A stretch of DNA of 64,000 nucleotides from assembly GCA_947503525.1 (NCBI GenBank), contig CANNEA010000004.1:496001-560000 (forward strand). The letters are read 5' to 3'. Below the pieces are notes generated by a model that saw only the letters and a program-made list of their open reading frames with translations, ran no database searches and was not told where the DNA came from. Positions 36,315 through 45,738 of the stretch are shown here, piece after piece; position 1 is the first letter of the stretch; each line of letters opens with the position of its first letter. The stretch is from an uncultured Carboxylicivirga sp. (GTDB taxonomy: Bacteria; Bacteroidota; Bacteroidia; Bacteroidales; Marinilabiliaceae). The position numbers were made by a program, and so were the translations under genes.

Positions 36315-39300
36315 TTACTTTATTACTCCCCAACTTTTATTTGGTTCACTTCCCATTTCCAACTCAAGCTTTCCTCCTTTTAGCAATTCTCTTGCTGAAA
36401 ACTTAAAGTCCTGCAAGGTTATACCGTTTAGTTTAGCCGATTGAACGTATTTATTCAATCGAGAAGCATTTTTTGCTTCAATAACGAATTTCTCTCCTCT
36501 GCCAAATCTATTTCCCAGAACAATCTCTACTTTTTCGAATATTGGGCTACCAATTTCATAAACAGGCTCAACGCTGCAGCCTCCACCTGTTTGGAAAAGC
36601 CCCAAAGATGACATAATAAACCATGCGCTCATTTGCCCTTGGTCTTCATCACCTAGGTAGGCGTTAGATACACCGTAACCATAGTAACGGTCTAAAATTG
36701 CGCGACTCCATTTTTGTGTCGACCACGGTTTTTCGACCCAATTAAATAAAAAAGCAAAATGCATACTCTGCTGATTTCCCTGCATAACCGGATAGTTCCA
36801 ATATTGGTCATTTAGTCCATTGAAACGCGTTTTGTCGCTTTCCTCAAATCCCCACTCAAGGCGGTTGATAAAACGATCTTTGCCAATTGCCTGAGCTAAA
36901 GCCGGAACATCCTGCGGTACAAAATAAGTTAATTGCCAGGCATTGCCTTCGACATAATGATGATTAGCACCTGACTTATAAGCATCAAAATCAGGCAACC
37001 ACTCGCCTTTGGCGTCTTTCATACGGGCATATCCGGTTTCTTCGTCTATAATGTTTTTCCAGTAATAACCACGTTTGTTAAATACACGATAATCTTTTTC
37101 TTTGCCTAAGGCCTTCGCAAACTGCCCAACCGTCCAATCATCATATGAATATTCCAGCGAATTAGAGAAACGTCCTTCATCATATGGTACATATCCATGC
37201 TTTAAATATGTTACCAGGTCGCGATTACCAGCAAAACCGCCTCCTACTTCTCGTCCGGGAACAGTCTGCATTTTCTTAACCGCTTCAAATGCTTTATCTA
37301 CATTATAATCTCTAATCCCCATTTGATAGGCTCCAACGATAAGTGGTATTTCATGTTCAGCTACCATCACAGGAATATATTCCATTGCTGCCGGCCCCTT
37401 AGCCAACCAACCACCAGCATCGTACATGGCCAACTGAGATTTAACCCAACGATTGCTCCATTCTGGTGTAACTAAGTTCCAAAACTGATTAAGGTTCCAA
37501 AAGGTATTCCAGAACGCATCACAACCTAATGCCGGTGAACTTGAATCTTCCATTTTACGAACTACCTCATCTGCATCGCGCCATTCACCATTTACATCAC
37601 TAAAAGTATTTCGGCTACAAAGCGAACGGTAATAATTATTGTAGAATCGCATTTTCTCACGTGCATCGTTCGAAGTGATTTTTACACGTATCATTAATTC
37701 ATCCCATGTATCCACATTATTTTGTCGGATAGCTTCAAAATCCCAGGCAAATGGTTTACCTATTTCTGTTTCGAGATTTTCTTTGGCATTTTCAATGCTC
37801 ACATACGAAATCCCGGTGCGCAACTGAACCACATTGTTATTTTTAGTATCAAACTCTACAATGCCTCCAACATCTTTTGCGCCTTTAATGGTAATTTCAT
37901 TAATCTCTTGAACACCTTCTTCCGTCCACACTTTAAACCCAGTGATAGGCTGATCGAACACGGCCACAAAATGCACAATATATTCTTGCTCAATACCGCC
38001 TGCCCATGTGTTCGGACAAATCTGGTGACTGTAGCCTTCAATGGTATTCTCGTCAACCTGTTTAAAATAGGCTTCTATAGATTGATAGGTATATTCATTA
38101 GGAATAACCAGATCTAACAACACCCGCGAGCCTTCTCTATCTTTTGGAAAAGTATAACGTTGAAATCCACAACGGTTAGTTGCTGTTAATTCAGCCTTAA
38201 TATCATAATCCGTTAAATCAACCTTATAATAACCAATTGGTGCTTCTTCTGTTGACTTATCAATTCGCGAACGGTAACCACTATCCACATCTTTTTCATC
38301 GCCAACCAAGGTCTGTAGAGGCCCGTTTGTTGGCATGGTTCCTAATCCGGCAATAGTCCATTCATGAATATGCGAAAAACAGCCCACCGACTCAAAAGTA
38401 GGTTCATACCCCGCTTGCCAGCAATCATTCTGATTATCGGGACTTAACTTAACCATGCTAAACGGCATCCATGGTCCAGGTGCAATCATCCATCGAGAGT
38501 GGCCTGTACCCATTTTAGTATCAATATAAGCAGCTGGTGTAATTTCGTCTTGAGGATTTCTTACTACTTCACCGGAAGCAACTTCTAAACCATCAGCAAA
38601 AATTTTATAATTACTATTAACTTTTTCCTTTACCAAAGGCATAGGAGCTTCAAAAATATATCGTCCCTTTTCAACCCTTTCTTTTAATATTTCCTCTCCA
38701 TCCAACATCACTTTCAAAGTAGGCATTGCTTGCAGATGTTCAACATCCACCAGTAAAGCTTGTGCACCGTTTGTTTGATAATCTGCCGCCTTTACATCTC
38801 GTAAATGCACTTTATCAGCTTCGGATAGAATAGTATTTCCCGGACCTTCAAGTTTTATCTGGTCAAACTTAATCCAGGAGCCTTCTATGGTGGTTAAAAT
38901 TATTTCATTACCTCCTTTTTTAATCAGCCCTGATGGTAAAGGAATCTCGAGTAAATATTCTGAAGAGTCAACCGGGAATTCATCTAGAAGGCAAGTTCCA
39001 TTTATTGCAGGAATTCTATATTTCCAAGCCTTCCCATTAACAATTACCTTAAATAATGGCAAATCGTCGGCATTACAATCGAGAATATCAATGGTAAGTT
39101 TCCATTCACCAGATTTTGGTAATTTATCTACACCAAATAAAACATTTAATGTACTTGACCTCCAGCCTGAAGTTCCCCAAGTACCGCCCCATGTATCGCT
39201 CGTACCGGGAATAATATATGGCCAATCTTTTTTTACATCAAATTTACCAATTAGAAAGTACTTATCTTCCCAACCAAAATCGTTAGCAATGTAGTCCAGA

Positions 39301-39434
39301 TATCCATTACCTGATAAAGCAAATTCAGAACCTGAATTATTGTTCTCTCCAATTTGCCAGATAACAGCACTTTTTTGAGTACAGGATGATATTAATAAAC
39401 CAGTTATAAGTATTAAGAATAAATATTTTTTCAT
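36315..39434 (-). CDS. GH92 family alpha-mannosidase with N-terminal CBM-like domains
   Basis: 1039 residues, lipoprotein signal (LITGLLISSC, Cys18). The first ~205 residues form a domain of the rhamnogalacturonan-lyase type (IWQIGENNNSGSEFAL, then TLNVLFGVDKLP, WKLTIDILDCNADDLP, NEIILTTIEGSWIKFDQIKL), usually a carbohydrate-binding beta-sandwich. A small beta domain follows, and GH92 starts near residue 300 (YIDTKMGTGHSRWMIAPGPWMPF). The catalytic elements are VEGNAWQLTYFVPQDV and GDEDQGQMSAWFIMSSLG; the usual NDD is EDQ here, with Asp kept at the first key place. Much longer than the neighbouring 762-residue GH92. In the operon between the PMI and GHL10-like genes. Confidence 0.9.
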   Translation of the reverse strand: MKKYLFLILITGLLISSCTQKSAVIWQIGENNNSGSEFALSGNGYLDYIANDFGWEDKYFLIGKFDVKKDWPYIIPGTSDTWGGTWGTSGWRSSTLNVLFGVDKLPKSGEWKLTIDILDCNADDLPLFKVIVNGKAWKYRIPAINGTCLLDEFPVDSSEYLLEIPLPSGLIKKGGNEIILTTIEGSWIKFDQIKLEGPGNTILSEADKVHLRDVKAADYQTNGAQALLVDVEHLQAMPTLKVMLDGEEILKERVEKGRYIFEAPMPLVKEKVNSNYKIFADGLEVASGEVVRNPQDEITPAAYIDTKMGTGHSRWMIAPGPWMPFSMVKLSPDNQNDCWQAGYEPTFESVGCFSHIHEWTIAGLGTMPTNGPLQTLVGDEKDVDSGYRSRIDKSTEEAPIGYYKVDLTDYDIKAELTATNRCGFQRYTFPKDREGSRVLLDLVIPNEYTYQSIEAYFKQVDENTIEGYSHQICPNTWAGGIEQEYIVHFVAVFDQPITGFKVWTEEGVQEINEITIKGAKDVGGIVEFDTKNNNVVQLRTGISYVSIENAKENLETEIGKPFAWDFEAIRQNNVDTWDELMIRVKITSNDAREKMRFYNNYYRSLCSRNTFSDVNGEWRDADEVVRKMEDSSSPALGCDAFWNTFWNLNQFWNLVTPEWSNRWVKSQLAMYDAGGWLAKGPAAMEYIPVMVAEHEIPLIVGAYQMGIRDYNVDKAFEAVKKMQTVPGREVGGGFAGNRDLVTYLKHGYVPYDEGRFSNSLEYSYDDWTVGQFAKALGKEKDYRVFNKRGYYWKNIIDEETGYARMKDAKGEWLPDFDAYKSGANHHYVEGNAWQLTYFVPQDVPALAQAIGKDRFINRLEWGFEESDKTRFNGLNDQYWNYPVMQGNQQSMHFAFLFNWVEKPWSTQKWSRAILDRYYGYGVSNAYLGDEDQGQMSAWFIMSSLGLFQTGGGCSVEPVYEIGSPIFEKVEIVLGNRFGRGEKFVIEAKNASRLNKYVQSAKLNGITLQDFKFSARELLKGGKLELEMGSEPNKSWGVIK

Positions 39435-39514
39435 TTGTATAATCTATAATGAGCCTAAAATTGCAGGTTTCGATTATAAACACTCAGCATAATTGTGACT
39501 CAGGATTAGTTAAA

Positions 39515-41281
39515 CTATTTCATAAAAGCCTTAACAACAACGGCTTCCTTGTCTGATTTATTAATGAGCCTATAAACCCCGGCAGCAGCGGGAATAACAA
39601 AAGTTTCGGCAAAATTGAAACGTTGACATATTCCATTTTTCGTTTCCACTAGAATACTCCTTCCTTCTACCAATGAAAGCACATTGCATTTATTGTTGGT
39701 TTCAATTTCAATTTCAGAATTAAAATGGTAGCGTTCAACATCGTAAGTGTGTTTTTCATGAGTTGACAGATGAAACTTCTGCCAATCGTCGCCCTCTTCT
39801 ATTAATGAAGGTTTTGCAATCAGCTTATCCTTTACATACTGTCCTTTCCTTTCGAACACAAGGTTTTCCATCCCTCTATCAACATTAATTGGACGTGGCT
39901 TTCCATCTAAATCAACACGGAGCCAATCGTACATTTTAAATGTGAAAATATAAGGCGTGGTGCTTATTTCAAGCACAAGATTTTCAGTTCCCGAACCATG
40001 GATAGTTCCAGGGGGTATCAGAAATAAATCATGTTTGTGCGAATCATGTATTTGAACGTGTTTGGTGATATCAATCTCTTTATTGTTTTCGAAACTGTAT
40101 TTCAAATCAGTCTCAAAAGCTTTAGGATCGATATCTTTCTGAAAACCTAAATAACACTTGGCATCTTTTCCGGCATCCAAAATATAGTAGGTTTCTTCCT
40201 GAGTAATGGTTTCTCCAAAATGCTCCTTCATATATTCTAATTGAGGATGACATTGAATTGAAAGATTTCCACCATCAAAAGTATCCAGAAAGTCGAAACG
40301 AATAGGAAACTCATAACCATATTGATCAGCATGCATTCCCATTACTGCTTTGTTTTCCTGAAACATCAAACAATCAAACGATGCCTCCAGCAACATGCCA
40401 TCGCTTTCAAATAATAATCCGTTTTCAGGCACAATTAGCTCAAAGGACCAGGCATAGTTTATCACATCCTTGTTTAATGACTTAATTCTATCTCTGATCC
40501 ATTGTCCTCCCCAAGCTCCCGGTTCGAACCATGGTCGAACACGAAATACATTTTCCGACATCATTTTTAAGCCCTGCCTGAAATCATCACCTTTCATCCA
40601 AACCAAACTATCCGTTTGCTGTCCATCAATAATAATATCGATATCTCTTAGAACATTCGCTTTGTGTTCGTTAAGTACTATCCAATCAACAAAATAGAAC
40701 CTTTTATACATGGCTTTGATGGCGAATGCATCATCTGCTCCCAGATTCAAAACTGACTTAGCTCTTGCTCTGAATTGAAGCTCGTTTTTTGGCAGGTCGA
40801 TATAAATCAAAAATCCTTTCAAACCAGTTAATGCAGCTCCCGGTCCTATAACGACATTGATATCAGACTCTTCTTTTAAATCCGAATTTTTAATCTTCTC
40901 ATCAATAAAATAATCCGATAGTTTAAGCGTGGTTCTTTTACCAAATATAGGGTCGCTGCCCCCTAAAAATGGAGCTATCATTACATCGATATCTGATGAT
41001 GATTTCATCAGGTCAGTTGTAAAAATAAAGTTTAAACTTTTGTTTCTGCTATTCAGAGCATCTTCAAGATCGGCTGCAATCTGTTTGTAAAAAACACCTT
41101 CAAAACCATCGATTAGCACGAGCTTTTTGTTGACAATGACCTCTGCTAATTCACTAATTTCAGAACTGATTACACCACTATCTATCTTTAAGCTTGGATA
41201 TATATCGTAGTTCCCTTCTTCTACCTGCTCTTTGCTTTGCGGCAAAAGAAATTGTTTAGTCTCTCTAATCTTGTTCATCAT
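39515..41281 (-). CDS. Class I mannose-6-phosphate isomerase with extra N-terminal domain
   Basis: 588 residues, cytoplasmic. The C-terminal two thirds is a type I phosphomannose isomerase: [11 protein letters not shown] 252-262, zinc ligands Gln343 and His345 in IQCHPQ, Glu362/363, and His428 in PPGTIHGSG. It converts mannose-6-phosphate to fructose-6-phosphate. Residues 1-230 are an added domain ([23 protein letters not shown], then [35 protein letters not shown]). It resembles a nucleoside-kinase-like fold but has no intact Walker A loop. The start overlaps the stop of the upstream glycosidase by 4 bases. With the ROK kinase it would complete mannose entry into glycolysis. Confidence 0.85.
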   Translation of the reverse strand: MMNKIRETKQFLLPQSKEQVEEGNYDIYPSLKIDSGVISSEISELAEVIVNKKLVLIDGFEGVFYKQIAADLEDALNSRNKSLNFIFTTDLMKSSSDIDVMIAPFLGGSDPIFGKRTTLKLSDYFIDEKIKNSDLKEESDINVVIGPGAALTGLKGFLIYIDLPKNELQFRARAKSVLNLGADDAFAIKAMYKRFYFVDWIVLNEHKANVLRDIDIIIDGQQTDSLVWMKGDDFRQGLKMMSENVFRVRPWFEPGAWGGQWIRDRIKSLNKDVINYAWSFELIVPENGLLFESDGMLLEASFDCLMFQENKAVMGMHADQYGYEFPIRFDFLDTFDGGNLSIQCHPQLEYMKEHFGETITQEETYYILDAGKDAKCYLGFQKDIDPKAFETDLKYSFENNKEIDITKHVQIHDSHKHDLFLIPPGTIHGSGTENLVLEISTTPYIFTFKMYDWLRVDLDGKPRPINVDRGMENLVFERKGQYVKDKLIAKPSLIEEGDDWQKFHLSTHEKHTYDVERYHFNSEIEIETNNKCNVLSLVEGRSILVETKNGICQRFNFAETFVIPAAAGVYRLINKSDKEAVVVKAFMK

Positions 41282-42570
41282 TCTTCAATTAAGTCTTCTA
41301 ACATCTCAATAGCCTTAAACAAAACACCAGCAGAACCTCTAAAAGTTCCTGAACCTGTTGGTTTATTATCAACTGTATACCACTCGTAAAAGCCGTTGTT
41401 TTTTTCAACCCTATCAGTCATAGGAATTAACTGTTCATAGGCCTCTTGGTAAAAACCATATTTCACCAACTGTTGTATCATTCGTGCACCAAACCAAGTC
41501 CAGTCTCCCCCATTCTGATAACCGTAAGGAACCATTCCTTCATTCTCGAAGGCCCATTCGGGATATGTAGGATACAAGGTCAAACCTATTGAACCTGCCC
41601 CTGAGGCTTTAACATTGGCAATCATTTTATCAAGAGAAGTCTTAATTTGCTCCTTATTCAACAAGTCCGCTTCAATGGCTATTGCAGTTCCACCATGATA
41701 GAATATTTCGTTTTCGTTGAAATCATCAGGATAAGGTGAACCATCTAGATACACGTGAGGAATAAACTTTTGATTCTTATCATCCCAAAGATGCTCCATT
41801 ATGTTTTTAGCAATACCATCCTTAACAGCTTTCCACTTAACCTTTGATTCAGGAATCAACTCGATTATATTATTAAGCGCAATAACCATCATCGCATTAT
41901 CATAGATGTCCAGACAATATTTTGTATCATCGGTGATATACACGCCCCAAGGATGAGAATGCTGAACATCGCCCCAATCAGCCGTGGTAGCCCCATAAAC
42001 CAATCCGTACTCTTCGCTCCATCTTTGGTTTATTAAAAAATCCATGGACCATTGTAAGCGATCAGCTATGGTTTTATCCCCAACCTTTTCTTGAAGAAAG
42101 TCTTTATCACCAGTTTTAGTCACATACTTATAAACCGCTTGAACAAGTGAAGATTCATGATCAGTTTCTACCGTGTTTTTATGTCCACAATAAACGGGTT
42201 CCAAATCATTATAAATATATGTATATCCTCCTTCTACATCTACTGCCTTCTCCTTGGGAATAAAACCATCAATAATATTTCCGTCATCTCCTTGCAAACG
42301 AAAGAATACCCTTAAATTTTCTTTGAGCTCTTCTCTTGGATAAACTTCGGCCGATAGCTCGATAAAGGTATTGTAATCACGAATCCAAACCTCTCCATAT
42401 CCATCGCCGGCGTTAAAACCTGTTTTAACCACTTCTAAAGCTTTCTTCTTTACAAAGGCAAAACTTTTGTTTGTTTGAATCGAAGATTTAAGTTCCTCGC
42501 TTATTTCTTGTTTTTGAAAACACCCAATAAATAAGAGAGATAGAACAAAAAAAACATAATACTTCTTCAT
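41278..42570 (-). CDS. Six-hairpin (alpha/alpha-barrel) glycosidase lipoprotein
   Basis: 430 residues, lipoprotein signal (LLFIGC, Cys17). The body matches the six-hairpin glycosidase fold: [74 protein letters not shown] and [19 protein letters not shown]. The WIRDYN and GGDWTWFG elements are like those in GH15/GH63/amylo-glucosidase-type enzymes; acid residues near TADWGD and NGGDW are candidates. I cannot assign the GH family. Position between an MFS transporter and PMI, in a mannosidase operon, suggests a periplasmic enzyme on a gluco- or mannosyl unit. Confidence 0.7.
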   Translation of the reverse strand: MKKYYVFFVLSLLFIGCFQKQEISEELKSSIQTNKSFAFVKKKALEVVKTGFNAGDGYGEVWIRDYNTFIELSAEVYPREELKENLRVFFRLQGDDGNIIDGFIPKEKAVDVEGGYTYIYNDLEPVYCGHKNTVETDHESSLVQAVYKYVTKTGDKDFLQEKVGDKTIADRLQWSMDFLINQRWSEEYGLVYGATTADWGDVQHSHPWGVYITDDTKYCLDIYDNAMMVIALNNIIELIPESKVKWKAVKDGIAKNIMEHLWDDKNQKFIPHVYLDGSPYPDDFNENEIFYHGGTAIAIEADLLNKEQIKTSLDKMIANVKASGAGSIGLTLYPTYPEWAFENEGMVPYGYQNGGDWTWFGARMIQQLVKYGFYQEAYEQLIPMTDRVEKNNGFYEWYTVDNKPTGSGTFRGSAGVLFKAIEMLEDLIEE

Positions 42571-42642
42571 GATATGGTTTCTTTATTATTCTTTTTTAAT
42601 ATGACCTAACTATTCGTTAAAGATGATTACCGATCATTAGTT

Positions 42643-43800
42643 TCAATCAGCCATTTTTTTGACATAAAATGATAAGGCAAGCAAATAAACCGCGCAAAAG
42701 ACTAATACAAACATGCCAAACCAAATGCTTGATAAATCCGCCACTTTTCCAATAATTGGCGGGATAAATGCACCACCTGATACGGCCATAATCATCAAGC
42801 CGGATATTTCGTTGGCACGGTGATTAAATTTGTCGATGGTAATTGAAAAAATGAGTGGAAAAATATTTGAAGCTCCCAAACCAATTGCAAACATTAGTGC
42901 TAAGGCAATGCCAGGGATTGGCGAAACGATATAAGCAACTATTGTACCTAAGGTCAAAACTGACGATAGAATAAGAAATTTCCTGGCCGGCACACGGGTT
43001 AAAAGTAATGCGCCCATAAATGTACCCAACATCTTACCGAAAAAATAAAGGCTTCGTCCCTGTTTTGCTGGTTCGATATCCATCCCTAACTCTTCCATCA
43101 AAAATTGACCGGAAGCTGCATTTATACCAACATCAATTCCTACAACAAAGAAAATCCCCAGCACCATTAAGGCTATGTAGCCATTTCCTAAAAGTTTAAT
43201 ACATGAAATAAATGTTGCTTTTTCACCTTCTGATTTACTTTCCTCAATTTTAGACAGATGCAGCCAAAGGGCAGATAGAATTGAAATCCCACCATAAACC
43301 ACAAGTACCATCATCCAATTACCAAACTGAACAGTAAAAAAAGTGGCCAGATAAGGCGCTATCATTGATCCTATGGCTTTGACAAATTGTGATAGGCTTA
43401 AGAAGCTGGAACTTCGATTCGAAGGAACCACATCTACCAACAAAGGGTTTGCAGAAACCTGAATAATCGTGTTACCAATTCCTAGCAAGGCAAAACCAGC
43501 CAGTAGCGTTGGAAAGGTGTAAACAATAAATGGAAGAAATAAGCCCAAAGCTGTTAAAAGCATTCCAATATTTAGCATGTTTTTTTTACCGATTCGATCT
43601 TGCAGTATGCCTACAGGAATAGAAAGAATAAAAAACCAGGCAAAAACGGCCATTGGAATTAACTGTGCTAGCGTATTGCTTAGTTCGAAATCGGCTTTGG
43701 CGTTATCTGCGCCTATACCCACAAGGTCGCAAAAACTCATGGCGAAAAAGCCAACAAGAACAGGGATTACATATTTGAGAGATAATTTAGTTTGAAACAT
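42643..43800 (-). CDS. MFS sugar transporter (FucP-like group)
   Basis: 385 residues with about 12 membrane helices. The opening KYVIPVLVGFFAMSFCDLVGIGADN, the loop SIPVGILQDRIGKKNMLNIG and the helix 4-5 region QVSANPLLVDVVP are typical of the fucose/glucose-galactose MFS group. It probably brings free mannose or another hexose across the inner membrane by proton symport. In the same operon as a ROK kinase and phosphomannose isomerase. Confidence 0.86.
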   Translation of the reverse strand: MFQTKLSLKYVIPVLVGFFAMSFCDLVGIGADNAKADFELSNTLAQLIPMAVFAWFFILSIPVGILQDRIGKKNMLNIGMLLTALGLFLPFIVYTFPTLLAGFALLGIGNTIIQVSANPLLVDVVPSNRSSSFLSLSQFVKAIGSMIAPYLATFFTVQFGNWMMVLVVYGGISILSALWLHLSKIEESKSEGEKATFISCIKLLGNGYIALMVLGIFFVVGIDVGINAASGQFLMEELGMDIEPAKQGRSLYFFGKMLGTFMGALLLTRVPARKFLILSSVLTLGTIVAYIVSPIPGIALALMFAIGLGASNIFPLIFSITIDKFNHRANEISGLMIMAVSGGAFIPPIIGKVADLSSIWFGMFVLVFCAVYLLALSFYVKKMAD

Positions 43801-43815
43801 TGAAGAAATATTTAT

Positions 43816-44751
43816 TTACATTTTTCCTAAAGCAGGTAGTGTCCGTTGGTAAAAAGTATTATCAATTAATGTGGCTGCTCCAATAAATGATGCGCTTTCC
43901 TTTAACTCAGAAATAGCAATGTTGATTTTCAGGTTTTCCTTCTTCAGGTATTCGTTAAGGCTATTTTCAAAAAGGTGATAAGCTCTGGATATGTTACCAC
44001 CCATTACAAGAACTTCAAGATGAAAACACTGAATCCAAGGGGCTAAGAACACTCCCATTTTTTCACCAAAATCATTGAATACATCTTGTGCTTCCGTTTT
44101 GCTTGAAGCCAACTCTGCAATTTGCTTTACTCCTGTTAGTTTTTGTCCTGAAAGCTGTTCGTACCGATTCAATAATCCCCGTGTAGAAAAATAATCATCC
44201 GCAATTCCATTTTCGAAAGGTAAATGCCATAAGCATCCACTTTGTGGGACTTCATTACCATCAACAACGGGTAATCCATCTTTGATAAAAGCAGAACCAA
44301 ATCCTGTACCCAGAGTAATGGATAATGAATGTTGAAAGTTTTTAGCAAAGCCAACCTGGTCCTCTCCTATAGCAAAAGCTGTTGCATCATTAATAAAACG
44401 AACAGGAATGTCACCATCAAGATTTAAGTATGTTCTGAGTTTTTGAGGAACATTAATACCATAAATATTATCATACTTCCCATTTTCGCCTTTAAACAAA
44501 GGAATTCCATTTAGGTAATCAAACGGTCCCGGCATGGCAAAAGCAATTCCCTGTACCGTTTCAATACCAACTGCATCAACGGTACTTTTAATTACTCCAC
44601 CCCAGGCAGATATAACCTCATCAGGCATACCTTGATTATTTAAATCAGTTTCAGACAAAGTATTTGCTAATAACTTCTTCTCGCTTAAATCATAAGCCAT
44701 ACAGCTAACATGACTGCCGCCAACATCAACGCCTATTGCAATTTTTTTCAT
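43816..44751 (-). CDS. ROK-family sugar kinase
   Basis: 311 residues of the ASKHA kinase fold: IGVDVGGSHVSCMAYD (phosphate 1), AMPGPFDYLNG, FINDATAFAIGE with the catalytic Asp, and ITLGTGFGSAF (phosphate 2), MGGNISRA (adenosine). The usual ROK zinc motif (C-x-C-G-x-x-G-C-x-E) is missing; only Gly-Cys-Leu-Trp-His is present at that place. It probably phosphorylates mannose or another hexose at C6. Two bases separate it from the GntR gene upstream. Confidence 0.85.
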   Translation of the reverse strand: MKKIAIGVDVGGSHVSCMAYDLSEKKLLANTLSETDLNNQGMPDEVISAWGGVIKSTVDAVGIETVQGIAFAMPGPFDYLNGIPLFKGENGKYDNIYGINVPQKLRTYLNLDGDIPVRFINDATAFAIGEDQVGFAKNFQHSLSITLGTGFGSAFIKDGLPVVDGNEVPQSGCLWHLPFENGIADDYFSTRGLLNRYEQLSGQKLTGVKQIAELASSKTEAQDVFNDFGEKMGVFLAPWIQCFHLEVLVMGGNISRAYHLFENSLNEYLKKENLKINIAISELKESASFIGAATLIDNTFYQRTLPALGKM

Positions 44752-44753
44752 AC

Positions 44754-45482
44754 TTATCGTTTAATGCTTATTGTATAGGTAAAACGTTCGGCTATATAGA
44801 AGCCTTTATTATATTCAAGCGGACGATTTCCCGGGTCAGAAACAAAACGTTCTCTAATTAACACCGGGTCGCCTTTGGCTATTTTCAGTCGCTTCGATGT
44901 AATTTCTGATGCCAATCGTGCTTTTAATCTTTCATTTGAAAATGAAGGAATAACATGAAAATCCTTTTCCAGTATTTCGTAGAGAGGACGTGAAAAATCT
45001 TCATTTCCTGTTAATCCAATTTTTGGATGAAAGTAGCTTTCAAAAAACACAAAAGGCCCATCATCATCACCACGCAAACGACTTAATTTCAATATTGAGG
45101 TTTCAGGACTAATTTCAAAAAATGAGGCTATCTTCTTATCTGCCTTAACCCATTCTGTATGTAAGGAAACATTGGTAAAAGCAACACCCTTATCATTCAT
45201 TTCCTGCGTAAAACTGTGCCATTCGTTTAAATGCGTAGTCACTTGTTTTTGTGCAACTTTTGTTCCTACTCCTTTTTTACGAATCAATAAGCCTTCGTAT
45301 TCCAGTTTATTACTTGCCTGACGCAAAGTGTTTCTGGAAATACCAAGTTTCTTGGCTAAGTCAACTTCTTTGGGTAAAAAACCACCATTCTTGTACTCAG
45401 GAAGTTCAATTAAACTACGCAGTAACTCTTCCACCTGTGCATGCAATGGAATCGGACTTGAATGGTCGATTTTAAAAATCAT
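44754..45482 (-). CDS. GntR-family regulator, HutC/UTRA type
   Basis: 242 residues: a winged helix (PLHAQVEELLRSLIELPEYKNGGFLPKEVDLAKKLGISRNTLRQASNKLEYEGLLIRKKGVGTKV) and a C-terminal UTRA domain that senses a small ligand, often a sugar phosphate. It is the first gene of the ROK/MFS/glycosidase operon, so it probably represses its own operon and lets go when the phosphorylated sugar appears. A candidate operator overlaps its promoter at 45510-45536. Confidence 0.9.
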   Translation of the reverse strand: MIFKIDHSSPIPLHAQVEELLRSLIELPEYKNGGFLPKEVDLAKKLGISRNTLRQASNKLEYEGLLIRKKGVGTKVAQKQVTTHLNEWHSFTQEMNDKGVAFTNVSLHTEWVKADKKIASFFEISPETSILKLSRLRGDDDGPFVFFESYFHPKIGLTGNEDFSRPLYEILEKDFHVIPSFSNERLKARLASEITSKRLKIAKGDPVLIRERFVSDPGNRPLEYNKGFYIAERFTYTISIKR

Positions 45483-45509
45483 AAATTATTACCTGATATA
45501 TAATACCTT

Positions 45510-45536
45510 GTTCATATGTTTGAACATGCAAATGTA
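45510..45536 (-). promoter_or_regulatory. Promoter -7 and overlapping inverted repeat of the GntR operon
   Basis: CAAATGTA (45529-45536) is the minus-strand form of TAnnTTTG. GTTCA (45510-45514) and TGAAC (45521-45525) form an inverted repeat between it and the start codon, at or just after the transcription start. That is a good place for autorepression by the GntR-type protein. Confidence 0.42.
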
Positions 45537-45738
45537 TTAACAATTTAAGTTTTAGTCCAGGCTAATAGCTTAGCAGCATTTTTACACAAAACACATATAA
45601 CGCTGTATATATGACTCTTATAAACCAAAACAAAACATGCACTAAGTTTGCACCTCGTCATATGAGTATAATTTGTGGTTATAAAACAATGCTTTTTCTT
45701 TTTTGAAACACGGATTTCAACTTTGCTTTAATAGTTAT

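Noticed and set aside
39515-41281. N-terminal part of the isomerase as an active P-loop kinase
   Set aside because: No GxxGxGK[ST] loop is visible in residues 50-75, only [11 protein letters not shown], so ATP binding in the normal way is not supported.
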